A stretch of 64,000 nucleotides of DNA from Doris montereyensis. Lineage: Eukaryota > Mollusca > Gastropoda > Nudibranchia > Dorididae. Below, piece after piece: positions 33,516 through 47,795 of the stretch. The notes under the pieces were generated by a model, which was not told the origin of the DNA, did no database searches, and was given only the letters and a program-made list of their open reading frames with translations. Position numbers and translations under genes: made by a program. The stretch is from positions 28,501 to 92,500 of the forward strand of contig JAXRKP010001626.1 in NCBI GenBank assembly GCA_037039925.1, written 5' to 3'. Each line of letters starts with the position of its first letter. Position 1 is the first letter of the stretch.

Positions 33516-36500
33516 TCTTTCTCTCTCTCTCTCAAACATGATTTTATTGAGCAATTTGATTTGAGATCTTGGGCCAGTTAGTGGCCTGAGCCTAAGGCAT
33601 TGCTTAGAGCATTGGTTTGAAATTGTGCTCACTATTGAGGAAACAGTCTATGTAGACAACCCAATTCATGCAAATTTCAAGATTGAGTACATACACCGAA
33701 ATAGTTGTAAATGCAAGCCCCAGGCTGACTTTGTTCAAGCTGGCAACAAGGCGCTTGCGTACAGATCAACACACAAGTCATAGAATGTAATATCTGCTTT
33801 TCCGCATAAGTCTACTCGTCCACATTGTGCCTTGTGTATTCTTTAAATTTCGGAAACCTCAAATAAATTCAAATTCATCTTGCTTGCCTGTACATACAAA
33901 ATGCATTTCTAACTCACAGAATGGCATAAAATGGCATAGTTTTCTACTTGTATATCAATTTGTCTTTATAATTATTTCATAGATGAATTCTCATTATTCA
34001 ATTGATTCCATTTCAGACCTCGAGACTGCTTAAAATCCATTGTCAAGAGACTAAATCATAAAGTACCGTTTGTGTCCATGCAAGCTCTGACAGTAAGTTA
34101 AGACAATGCACAAGGCACCTACCTACATCTTGATGTCTATTAAAGGGATGTATTGGGGGGGGTGTATTCATCGCTTAAATATTGTTTTTATAAATGTATC
34201 TCCAGAATGGTGCCCACCCCACCATTCCCCAACATTTGCTAGGAACAAAGTTTATATCTGTCATTTTTTATAATTAGAAGGGCATGGCAGATAGGTTGGA
34301 ATCATTTTCATTTGATGCATATTTATTGCAATTTCTAAAATACCAAAAAGATAGTGATATTGTAATTCTATAGGACTTAATGTTCCATCAATTAATGGGC
34401 TGTTGCTGGTAGGTCCTACTTCCTTCCTTTCACTCTTCTGTCTTGCTTTTTTCCTGTAAATTCATCCTGACATCACCACATATGGATAGGGTTAGTTTTA
34501 CTGAAACAAACCAGTTGGCGGGTATTGCTGGTAGTCCTGCTGCTTTCACTTCTCTTTTATCTTGCTGCTTCCTCTTAATTCACCCTGAGATTATCATAAT
34601 GATGGACAGGGTAAATTTCAATTAAACAAACAAAGAAACAAACCAACAAAACTCTTTCAATCATGTCAAATTTGTTTTTCTCTCGCTTTCAGCTTCTTGA
34701 CGCCTGTGTCAACAACTGTGGTAACGACTTTCTCTTGGAAATTTGTTCTAGAGATTTTGTATCCGAGTGCCGTACACTGATTTCTCAAAAGGTTGGTGTT
34801 ATATGCTTTTATGCTCAGGATTAAAGGACATTTGTTTCCCTTTTGTTGTCTGATGGCCCCCCATATTTGCTTCTCACTTTATGTTCCAGACATGCCTGCA
34901 TGGCGGGTCCCATATATTTTAGACTCCCTCTAGATCAGAGATAGAGTGTAAGCGGCAGGTCCTGTACGACTTCACGGGTGACTATTGGGGAATTTTGGAT
35001 ATATCTCTGTCTTTACAGTTAAGTCTAGAAATATTCTTTGTGTTAGCATTATACAATGAAATGAGAGTATTTCTATATCACATTTGCTTCAGATTATGGG
35101 GTAAAAGATTGAAAGAATACAGGATAACGAGCATGATTTCAATTACATTTCTGATGAGCAAATGTAAGAAAGAAAAATGAAATTTACACTTTCAGTTACG
35201 TTCTCGGTTACTTTCATGACGGAAAATGTAGGTAGACAACTTCCAAGTACATCTTTCTGCAAGAACATAAAAAGAAGTAAAATTTATGCTGTCGAAATTC
35301 AGGAAGATAACGTTTTAGTTCCTTCATAACGAGTACGCTTAATGGTCATGCGCAACACACTCATCAGCTGACTGAGAGAGCTCTCGCTGACATGCGAGGA
35401 AGCCCCATGCCCAGTGAAATTAGGTTATCGATCGATACAGAGGGAACCGGGCAGGTTGGAAAAGGGTTGAAAGCTTATGATTTATAATTTGCATCAACTT
35501 TTGTCATCTCTGTTAATTTAGTTTCTAATATTTATACATCATATCAATTGTTGAGTGATTTTATTTCGTTACATTTTAGAAAATATTTTACGACTTTGAA
35601 ATATTAATTTTGAGTCAAATTCGGATTTCCTATGCTTATCGACTTGAGATACATCCAATTATTTATGTCATGTTCATAATATGATATCACAGTCATTGTA
35701 ACTTATATGTTATTTCAATGTGAGAGTGTGTGTGGGTGTTTGCGGATGCGTGTAATTTGCTCAGTTTCGATAACTTTGATATTCTGTGTGCAGTATGATT
35801 TTGTCACTATCAAATTTTCTACAACACCTGTTGTATACTCTGGAGAACTATCCATTTTAGCCTTGTTAGACCTATCTGCTGCATTTGACACTATAGATCA
35901 TGGCATTCTTCTTAAACGTTTAGAGTTATCTTTTGGCATCAAAGGCACTGCTCTGGAATGGTTCAGTTCGTACATCAGCAATAGAAAGCAAGCTGTATCA
36001 GTCCATGGAAAGCTATCAAATTATTCTGTTCTTCATTTTGGTGTGCCCCAAGGCTCGGTTCTGGGGCCAATCCTTTTTCTTTGTACGCACAACCAATACA
36101 CAACATCATCAATCAACATCATTTTAATTACCACATTTACGCTGACGACACTCAGCTCTATAAGTCTGCTGAAATATCCGGACTGCCATCTGTCATAACT
36201 TCCCTTAATGATTGCGCCACCCAGATTTCTTCGTCGATGACATCCAATAAATTGAAATTAAATGAGAATAAAACAGAAGTTATAGCAATAGGAAGCAAAG
36301 CCAAAGTAGAAGCCGCTAAATTAAGATATGTTAAAATCTGTGGCGAAGAAATTCCTGTTGTCAAAAAAGTAAGAAATTTAGGAGTTATTATGGATTGTAC
36401 CATGTCCATGGAAGACCATATCTCACATTTGAGAAAAGTTTGCTATCTGGAATTAAAAAGAATATGTCATATCAGGAAATACATCACTCCTGAAGCAACA

Positions 36501-39500
36501 AACAAATTAATTTGCTCATTTGTCCTTTCAAGAATTGATTACTGCAATTCTCTGCAGGCTGGACTTCCACTGACACAAATCAAGAAACTGCAGATAATAC
36601 AAAACAATGCCGCCAGATTAGTTATGGAAGTTTCAAAAGAGAACACATTACGCCAATACTTAAACACCTACACTGGCTCCCAATAAAATCCCGCATTGAC
36701 TACAAGATAGCTACAATCACGTACCAATGCCTGCACGAGGCTGACTTTCCAGTCTACTTAAAAGAGTTAGTTCCTAAATACACACCGAACAGATCACTGC
36801 GCTCAGCGAGCAAGAAAATGATACAAACACCCAAAACTAAACTTAAGACTTTCGGAGATAGGGCCCTACAAACACAAGCAGCCAAAATTTGGAACATTTT
36901 ACCATGGGATGTCCAGTCTGCAGAGTCTTTGAATATACTGAAATCTCGCTTGAAGACCCACTACTTCTCCAACACATTTAGATGAATTTTATTGAATTAC
37001 GTGCTTTTACTGAATTGATTGTGATACTATTTTTTTATTGATGCATCTGTTTTATGTAAAATGTTTTAGCCATAGCATGCCATGCCTGTGTAATCATTTT
37101 GCTTGTAATGCGCCTTGAGCTCTTCTGAGGGAAGGCGCAATATAAATATTCTTCTTATCTTATCTTATCTTACAAATGACAATAAATCATTATTATTATT
37201 ATTCGTTATACTAAAGAAAACCCCAACCAAACTCCCCAGTTTAAATCGTCTTATGTTTTAAATTATTCAGGCCCATCCAAAAGTAGCACAGCGCCTCCGC
37301 CTTATGATCAAAAGCTGGGCAGAAATGGCGGAGTTCAAGGATGATTCACGCTTGAAGTAAGTTTTTAAAGCAAATCGATTATAACCGTAATGTATTATCT
37401 CTTGCTTGTGATCAGGTGTGTTATGACTTAAAAAAAGATAATATCATATGTGCAACTGGTATTGTAAGGTATGTTCTCAAGAAATGTCTACGTCATTTTC
37501 TTCTCGGTACGCTGAGTAAGTATTTGTGCATGTGTTTAGGCTATGATATTGTCACTCTTGTGTTTGATTTATTTTTCGAAAGGAGATAAAAAAAACACAT
37601 TTTTGCACTGTTTGCATGATTTTTGAAATGGTGGGGGTAGATTTATCACTACTAGATCTATCAGCTATCAGAATTAATTTTTTTTTTTAATGTGGAAAAA
37701 TTCTGAAATATTATTAATCCAAAGTGAAACATTAAAGAAGTGTGTGATCACTTTTCATTTCATTGAGATGCACTAGAAAGTCATTTACTTATGATTTGAA
37801 TTAAAAATTTATAATAATGCATTGAAATTGGAAATATTTACGTTGTTCTCCGTTTCTGGGGTCGGGAGAGTGTTTCATTTCCTAGGTAGGATTTTTTTTT
37901 CAGTTTGCTTTCTGCTGGACACCCTGCTTAAGATCTCTGAAGAAAATGCAGAAATTCAAAAGTCCTGCACTGAAATTCAGAAATCATCATTTATGGTGGG
38001 TGTGAACGAACAAAGAGAAAAAAGGAAATGAGCAGTTCTGTTGTCCGATCTCCCGTCTCTGATGTCTTGTCATCTAACTTTGAATTTTTGCCTGTCTATT
38101 TATTTACAGTTTAATTCCATCGTTCTATGACAGTCTCAAGAAAGAAGGGTACACTTTCACAGACACAGACGTGGTAAGTGTTTTATTTTATCATTAATGA
38201 ATAAATTTATGCTACGGTAATTGAAAAGGAGAAAAAAAAGCTATGATTATAATAAAAGTAATAATGATGAGAATTATAATATTAATAATCTTGATGATGA
38301 TAATACGAAGGATCCACTACCAAAAGCTTTTCGCTTTATTCAACTTTGTTTTAAGGTATCATTAAAATTAAAGTCTTGAAGTTTGGATGAACCCTGGAAA
38401 TGACAGTTACTTTGTTTTCTTTCAGAAAACCAAAGACCCATCTCAAGTGAAGAAGGAAGAAGATGACATCGCCAAGGGTATGTTCAGCAAGGATAGTTTT
38501 AACCGTAACCAAATGTAATGTAGAGCACGAGAGTGTTTACCTGATTGGGAGTTGATCTTGTATTTCTTTCCTCCTGCTTTCTTGCTTTGTTTTCTTTTGT
38601 TGTTTTTCTATGTTATGGTTTGTTTAATGTAAAAAGTTTACATAAACAAAAGCCAGACAATGTGTTGTATTTTTCAAATCGTCAGCACTGTTTGAAAGAC
38701 AAAGCTGGTGAAGTAGAAAAAAATTGGTCGCTGATTTTAAGATTTTGAGGTTCAGTATTTGGCATAGTTAAAATATGTTATTGTTTTTTTTATGGGTATA
38801 TATTGCATTGAATGTTTGTGATCTCTGAACCATTATGAGGGTGTCGGGCACAAACCGGCCAAGTCCAAAATTTTCAATTTTAAGAGAAAAAATCTATTCA
38901 TCTTAACAGAAACTAAAGCTACACTGTGTAAAAATAGCAGAAGACATTATCTTATAGAAATGCTTCAAAACTACGTTTTATCAAGCCGGCTAAGTTGAGC
39001 TTTCGTTTTTCACATCAGTACACGTCAGTTTTGAACTGAACAAGTCCAAGAAGTTATAATAAATTAATTTCATCTAAAAAAAATAATTAGCCCATTGGAA
39101 CAAACATCCCATCCATCTCATGTTTGCAAAATGTTATGATTTAAAACAGATTTTCAAAAAAGTTATTCAGTTTTTTGTCTCCTGTAAAATGCATGTTTTT
39201 CGACCTGGCTGGTTTGTGCCCAACATCATCGATAAGCATTGTCTTACTTTGTTTTGATTTTTATATCTACACACTAATCTTGGTCAGTTCAGATGACTTT
39301 ACCACATCTCTGAAATAACTCGCTTATTTCTTTTGTCAATCGATACTTGAAGCTTTAAGTTAATAAATTTTGGAATGTATGCAATTCTTTTCAATACAAG
39401 ACATATTATCCATGGAATGATTTTGGTTGAGACTATGATTGCTTTCTGCATGTGTAAAAACTCATTCCTTGTGCCTTACTATTTCAATGATCACGTTTGT

Positions 39501-42500
39501 CTGTTTCACTCATCTGGTATTTCTTCATTATTGTGACATTGATATTCATTACTCCTTCATTTGTGTTTTTCTTCTTAGCAATCGCCCTGTCACTTCAAGA
39601 ATCTGAAGGTAAATCAGGCCGCGCCAGCTCTGCAGGTGGGGGCGGGGCTTTTGTATCCACAACACGACTCGGCAACAAACTCAAATTCATTATATCCAGC
39701 AGCTGCGACCTCAGCCCGACCAGTTCAAAAAGAAATACGAAAAGTAAGTATGTGACGTAGACTCGTTATGATTTAATAATCTTTCAGCCTTTTTTTTTCT
39801 GTAACAGGAGAAACAAGGAGTAAATGAGACCTGCATTTTGTTAATCTCAATATGTGTTTCATAAAATAAGGTTTTGGTTTACACGTACTTTGGGAATTTC
39901 CCTTTCGTAAGATTCTTCTTCAGTTTGATTTATTTCAGGTTTATTTAAAAAAAAAAAAAGTGACTTTAATATGATAAAAATATGTCGACTTTAAAATCTA
40001 AGAAATAAAGTTTGCAATATGAAAGACCAAAGAATCATCCAGAGGTTAATCTGTCCTTGATTTCAACAGCGGAACTTTCTTGACAATACGACACATGATT
40101 AATTACACCCTTTAATACTTTTAACATGAAATAGATTTTGTTCTCGGGCATTCTCGATTTTGTACTTTTAATATGCCTTTGGAAGGAAGTCTTCGGATAA
40201 CTTGTTTTGACAAATGCTCATGTTTATACTTTTATATATTTTATGTGCCCATAGAGGCACATTTTGACATAATGTTCATCTTTTACCCATCACATGTTCC
40301 TCTTTCTACACCAGATAATCAAATTCTGATGCCTGTGAATACCAGCTGCACTGGAATATACATTTGAATGAATTATTTAATTGCAACTTTTCCTCTCTCT
40401 GTGTTCTTCTAAGGTTCGAGCGCTATATGAGTTTGAGGCGGCAGAAGATAATGAACTCACGTTTAAAGCTGGGGAGTTGATATGTGTATTAGATGATAGG
40501 TAAGGCAACTTTCTCGTTCAATTTCAATGTGTAAAAAAAATAAAATTGTTTAATCGTGTGCAAGAATAATAAAAATGAATACAGCAAATAGTATTCACAA
40601 AGAAATACTGGCCATGCTATGAAGTGAACTAAATTTGATTGTGGCTATTTAAAAAAAAGTAAAGCATGCATGCTCAAGGGTTTCCAGGAGTAGTCTTGAT
40701 TTTTCTAGGCATGCAATATTATGTGATAGTTTGTCAATACTCATTTTGCTGCTGCATGGACAGGCGGGTCAGAGAAATTGTCTGGACTGGGAATCAAACT
40801 CGAGTCTCCCGAGTGATAGTCAGATATTGTATGGTCTGAGCTAATAACGTTGACATGAAAGTTGATATATAGACTGTAAACTATCTTTATGACTTTAATT
40901 ATCAATAGGTCAATGCATTTATTTGCGATCAGTTCTTAAATACTCATAGCAGATCTCATCAGTCATTGTTTTTTTCTCTTTGTCAGTGACCCGAATTGGT
41001 GGAAGGGCTCAAATCACAGGGGTGAAGGCTTGTTTCCTGCAAATTTTGTGACAGCAGATCTAACAGCAGAGCCTGAACCGGAAGGTGTGAATGTGTTTTG
41101 TTTGTTTGTGCGTTAATTAAACAATTCTAGTATATTTAATTCAGTGTCCCTTGTGAGGACAGGGGCCTTTGTTTTTTTTGTTATTTCCTGCCATCTCTCC
41201 TCCCACATCACATTTTATCTCCTTGTCTCTGTGTCATCATTGCTATGTGTTAAGTCATGGTTAATTATTCCTTATCAATCATTTAGTTAATCATATGACA
41301 TTGTTTTAAATGTACTTTCTATACATCATTGACTCAGTCTACCATTCTGTTGGCTATCAAGACAACAATGTGTCAGGAAGTTACAAATACGAATGTTATG
41401 TTAAGCAATGGCCGTGTTATTAATATTATTCTCTTATTTGTTTCTCTTGGTTTTAATTTTTTTATTTAGAATATCAATTCACTCAATATGCCATTACTGA
41501 CATGTATTGTGTCCAGTCAAAAGGCCGTTTAGTGCACAACCTGATGCCCGTCTGTATTGACTGCCCTTTTTTTGTTGTTGCTTCTACTTCTAACCAATCT
41601 ATTTTATATCAGCATTTTTCACCCATGTAGTTGAATCATTTGTACAGAAATACTGTAGAAAGTTTTCATCGACAAGAATTTTTTTTACTGGAAATCAGAA
41701 GTGGACAGACACAGCTCTAGTAGTCAATAATATCGCCCTGAAAAACAAAAGCTTCCAGTCAACCAACCCAAGAACTATATCTAACTCTACAAGTGAATCT
41801 GATTATGAATTATCCAATGATTAATCTTTATATTGATGGATCATCAAGCTGAAGACCAGATCTAAATCTACTAACTAAACATCTTTTAGAAGATGTGTTG
41901 TCCTGTGAAAAAAAGTTTTTATTTGTCCCCTTTTCTTTCTTTCTCAAAAGTAAATGAAACTTTACATGCAGAAACTGTAAACATCATCTGGAATATCTAA
42001 TTTTTCTTCTCAAGAGAACAATTTTCAATTATGCCTCTACTTCAAATAGTACGATTACTGTGACTTCTAAAAATGATGTACCAAAATGCCCAGCACTTCT
42101 CAGTGGTCTGAACCCAAAGTGCCGGGCAGTGAGTGAGGTCAGAAACAAGAAGTAAAAAAAGAAAACGTGTTAGCTATCAGTGTAATCGTATCTGTTCATC
42201 GCAATTATTACCTACACACTTATCTTCATGGTGCTTGGGCAGCACATAAGGCAGACATCGCAATTATTGCAAAAGTAAATCGTAACAGATTAGTTTACTT
42301 GATGTACGAGAGTTGTATGTATCCAATCATCAGCGGGCGGTTGTTGGGCGCTGTTGGTAGGTCCTATTTCTTTCCTTTCCTTCCCTCACTTATCTTTCCT
42401 CTTGTTTGCTCTTAATTCACCCTTAGATCACCGCAATGGTGGACAGGGTAAATTTCAATGAAGCGAAAAAGTATCCAATGATGATGTGTCTATATGATAT

Positions 42501-45500
42501 TGTAAGGTTTTTTTTTTCCCCCTCCCTTCTTTTTATCAGTCAAAGTAGAAAAGAAGACGGTACAGTTTAATGAAGAAGTTGAAGTGAAAACCGTACAGTT
42601 GATGCCCGGGGAGATGGAGATTGATGAGGTAAGTGAAGATCGAGAGGCTCTTAGCCGTTGTTGTCAGTCATGTACCCAAGTGTACTGAATGGATGTTGGG
42701 GCAGTTGGTTGTTTCACCCTGAGATCACTGAAATGCTGGATGGTGTAAATTGCGATGAAGCAATCAAACAAAACGAAAGAGGCCTGAGGAGAAAACTTTT
42801 CAGTGACTCCATTTTTTTATCAATATTATTAATAATCGATTTTATTAAGTTATATTGTTTTTTTTGTTTTTTTTTGCCTTCCAGACCAAAATTGACGAAG
42901 TTTTAACCCTAATACAAAATGCAGACCCAACCGGGGAAACTAGGCCAGACAGTGTGGAGATGCTGACCTTGGAAGGTATGTTGGGTGTCAGACTGACATG
43001 TTGGCTTCACAAGTGTGTGCTTCGGTGTGACATAATACGTGTATTTATTGAATGGTTGATTTAATTCAATTCATATTTGGGGGTGGGGTGGTTTTTTATG
43101 CCTCTAAAGGAGATGATGGAATGGAAACAGTCACTTCCAAGAAGGCAACTGTTATGTTACGCATTGATCAAGTAAAGGGTTCAAAGAGACGACTGTTTTA
43201 TCTAAGTAAATTTCAATTTTCTGTGCGAATGAGATGATCTATTACTTGGGGACTCATAATCGTTGACACCATCTATCTTTGATGGGCAGTTGGTGGAGGG
43301 TATGGTAGGCATGGAGTACATTCCAATGAAACAAACAAACACCTGTCTCTGTTCTGTCCATGTCAGCGGAAATGTGTATGAAGTTGACAATAAAAAAGGT
43401 TGGAGCCCATTATTGTCTTGTTCAGTTAATGTCTATTTCCACTGTCTTCCATTCTTGAATTTAAATATAACACCCCCCCCCCCCCCCACCTGAAGTTTAG
43501 CTCTCCGTACCCATGAAATAAGCACGTTTTATTTTTTGGATTGCCGTTGGAATTCTGATTGATTCATATGGGATTGTATGTATTCTTGCTGTACTGGTAT
43601 CAATCATATTCACTTTGTCTTTCAGAACAATGCAAAGGTATGGGTCCTCTTATTGATGCAGAGCTGGAAAAAATTGACAGGTAACACCCTTTAAAAAAAA
43701 AAAAAAAAAGCCCAACGTCTTTCCCTCTTTTGCTGTTGCCACACTGTGCATTTCATCAAGATTCTCATTGCGTCTTTTTGCCCCTCATTTCAGACTACAC
43801 CATCAAGTTTCATAGTATCTGTTTACTTTATAATGTACATAAAACGGATGACACTTTTCTGGCTTACTGGATGCTAGACAGATTTTCAGGCTATCTAAGC
43901 CGGATTTTGAGGCTTCTCCTATTCTTCAATTAATGCTATTTATTTGACAAGAACAAGTCTCAGTATCAGGTTAACCTATAATGAAAGGTGTTTACTAATA
44001 CAACTCACCACCTTTTATTAAAAACTATTTCCTCGTGTTGATTTTCAGGTTTTTTTAAGATTACATGGTGCAATCCCTGAAATGAGTTCTGGAATTGAGC
44101 TGTTCTTGTTTTTTTATTTTATTTCGAGGGATTTTGATTTTGCGCTTATTTGTGCCTTGTTATTAGAAAGGAGAATGCATTACTCTATTCACTTTGACAT
44201 TGATTTCAGGAGTCATGCCAATTTGGTGGAGCTGAACAAGAAAGTAATGGACGCCCTCCAGATGTACCACTCGTTGATGAAGGAAACGCCGGCTTACGGG
44301 TATGCGGCCATGAAGACGCCGATCATGAACTCGCAGATGTTTGTGTCAGTGCCACCTGGTGTTCAGGCCCCCAAGGAGCTCCTGCTGTGAGTAGCCATCA
44401 CATGGACACGGGAATAGTTCTACACCGCCTGTCTAACATTTTAACTCTTGATTTTTGGGCAGGTTGGTGGTTGGTTGATGGGCACTGCTGGTAGGTCCTA
44501 CTTTTTTCCTTTCATTCCTCTCTGCTCCCCTTCTTTTATCTCGCTGTTTCCTCTTAATTCACCGAGATCACTGCATATGGTGGATGGGGTACATTCTTTC
44601 AATGAACGCCTTGCTCCACAGCGCATAGCTGCCAACCAGTAATTTAAAAACATATTGAGTATGGTTTTCTGGCTGTGAGTCCGTAAGAAACTAGTGAATG
44701 GTAAAGATTTAGAGAGATTGGCATGAAAGTCCGGAGATGCCATTCTGGGTTGGCAAAAATATTGTCACACTTCATGCGCCAGAAAGGCAATCGGCTGGCA
44801 GATTTTTTGTTATTTACCATAAAGGGGTTAATTCAAGTAAAATGATCAATGTTTTATGGAATATATCATGCTGCCGTAGTTCGCACAGTTAGAGTATGTA
44901 TTTCATTTTGAAAATGTGGGGCGCAATTTAGGTCTAGTAAAGTACTAAGCCTGTGGATATAATGTTGTGTTAGTTAAATGGCATGACATGTAAGATGCGT
45001 TGGTGCTTGGTGTTGGTGGATGCTGATGCTACTGCTGTTAGGTCTTACTTCTTGCCTTACATTATTTTGCTTATCTCATCTTGCTCATCCCTTTCCAACT
45101 TTACCCTGGAATCACCATATTTTATAGTTTGGTGGACACAGTAAATTCAGCCGAGTTTCTGGCACCTTTCCGTATTCTACCATGAAAGCAAAAGGCGTCA
45201 CAGAGGTCATGGGGCTCTCTGTGTGCCAGAGCTGTTTAGAGTGGGCGGTTGGCAGGGGCTGCTGGTAGGTCCTGTATCTTTCTTTTCCTTCTTTCAATTA
45301 TCTTTCAATAGTGGACGAGGTAAATTTCAAAGAAACAAAGTTGCTTCTTATATGATTGTATGTTCCTTCAGGATTCCGTTCATGTCACTCAGCCTCTTCC
45401 TCTGTTGTCCTGTTTCATTTTCCTGTTTGCCTTATTTATATCGTGTGTGGCAGTGTATTTATGCTTGTTTTGGTGATAACACCATTCCTCCAGCGCGTGG

Positions 45501-47704
45501 TTTAGCCCTGATTCTATGGTAACTACATACAAAATGGCACATGCTGGAATATAAATACAATTGTTGTCTGTTACCCTAAAGACTTTTTTATTTGGAATAG
45601 CCTGGGTCGAGAAGTCAGGATTTTCTACATTGGGTAAAATTCGGGGAGAAATTGGTCTTGAAAAAAATAATACTCTTGAATTTTGCGAGCGTGTCGGGAA
45701 AATTACAATGGATGCAGAAGTTGTGCGATCAACTACTTTTTGTGTGTGCTTGGAGCCTCGCCTTAATCGCAATACTCGCCTCTTTTCCATGCAACCCATT
45801 GCTATTACAACATGTCATTTCTGAGTTAATTCAGGGATGGGGATTTTCCGATTTTTCACAGAGCCTCGGGATTTTCAGATGAGACTTCCGAGATTTTTAA
45901 AATTTACAGATGAGACTTCCGAGATTTTTAAAATGGCCGCAAGGGAGTCCATGTTTCAGGGGGAAATGACGCGTCACCGGTCGTTCACACAGGCAAGGCC
46001 TGAGCCGACACTGTTTCCACCGGACCGACCTCTTATCTATTGGCTGCAGGCTTATCCTAATTTCATTGGCTGAATAGCCATCGGCCATTGTTGTAACCCG
46101 TATGGGACAGGGATGGGGATTTCCGGGTTTTTTGGTACAAAGGAGTTCCCCGTGTTTTTGTCTCAGTTTTATAGACACACAAGCACCAGCCATCTGGGAA
46201 AACAGAGAGAGAGAGACAGACAAACAGACAGATAGATAGATATTGAACAATAAACTTTTAGATATATAGGTAGTTACCATACAGGACTTGAACTCCAAAA
46301 CGCTGTCTTGCCAGTCCAGCAATGTACTACTACGGGACTGTGATGAATGTGATACAAATCTCTCTTGAATTACAGAATTTTGATTCTAAAAAGTTGACAT
46401 TGTGTTTTTTTTTATATTGCGGCCCTCTTCTTTATATTTCTTGTCCTTGTGTTTAAATGCAATGCTCTTACATAATACTATTTTGAAATTTTAAAGGGGG
46501 CGATGAAGTTCAGTTTTTTCTTCTCCAGATCTTGTCCCTATCCCTGTAGTTATCTTCCCGGACTTCTGTTTCTTTTGTCCGTGTGTAGAGGTCTTGAAAA
46601 TTTGTTATGGATCCTGAAATTTGAATCAAGATTTGAGTGGGGACCCTGAATAGCTGTAAATTATCATACAAGATATTGTTCATCTCTTGGGCTATAGCCA
46701 TTTTTGAATGCCAATGTTTGTATTTTACGTTGTTTATACATGTACACTCAAGAAGAATACAGTTAATGCTACCGGCCAAGGGCTTTTGCGATTTTGAAAG
46801 GAAACAATGTCGTGAAATAAAAACATAGATGTGAGAAAAATGGGTGTTCCCTATTGGGTGGTCTCATTTAACTACAGCTGGGGAAACCCCTCCCGACCCC
46901 GGAAGTCACTCCACATGTTTATGCCATCATTCCAGCCACAGTTATGATTCATGTTTTACTTTTTGATTTTTACCTGCTTCCAGATGTACAACACTGCAGG
47001 CCCCTACCAAACTGCTGGCCCCGTGCCACCGGTCCAAGGTGTTCCTGGCATTCCAGTTGCCAGTGTCAACAACATGCCAACGCAGCAACCTCCACAGAGC
47101 TACACGCAACCACAAACAGTGCAATCTAGTCAGCCGTCATTAGCTGGGTGAGTTGGCGTTGTAACGGGTCATGCACTTCTCTCTCTCTCCTTGTCTGTCT
47201 GTCTGTCTCTCTCTGTGTATGTGTGTATGTATCTCTCTCTCTTTCTCTCTCCCCTCCTTCTCTCTCCATTTCTCTATCTCTCATCTCTCTCTCTCTCCCT
47301 CACTCTCTCTCACTCTCTCTCACTCTCTCTCACTCACTCACTCACTCTCTCCCCCTCTCTATCTCTCATGTCTCTCCCTCTCTCCCTTTCTCTATCTCTC
47401 ATGCCTCTCCCCCCCTCTCTCTCTCTCTCTCTCTCTCCATCTTTCTCTCTTTTTCTCTGTCTATCTCTCATGTCTAGTCTTTGTTGTCATTTACGGCTAT
47501 AGGGTGTCTGGTAAGATAAAAAAGAAAATCAGTATATTTCATTCTTTGGTCTCACAAGTCTGAAGTGGTCATAAATCGATGTCTAGGGTAGACGGAAAAA
47601 CGGACAAAAACGGCTGAAATTAGTAATCCAAAGCAAAACATGCAAATAAATGCTGGAAGGAGTGTTTCATTATATTTCAATTGCTAGTATTTACAACTCT
47701 GTAT

Positions 47705-47795
<91 letters not shown>

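Noticed and set aside
33330..33632. 100-aa minus-strand Arg/Glu ORF
   Set aside because: Created by the (TC)n microsatellite in STAM intron 2.
39608..39634. 27-nt intron in STAM exon 8 between GTAAAT and CTGCAG
   Set aside because: Too short to splice, and removing it does not correct the frame since 27 is a multiple of 3.
45389..45799. 136-aa minus-strand ORF in STAM intron 14
   Set aside because: No domain, no splice sites in frame, antisense within an intron rich in repeats.
47148..47563. Three overlapping Ser/Leu-rich ORFs of 103-130 aa
   Set aside because: All come from the CT-rich microsatellite in STAM intron 15.
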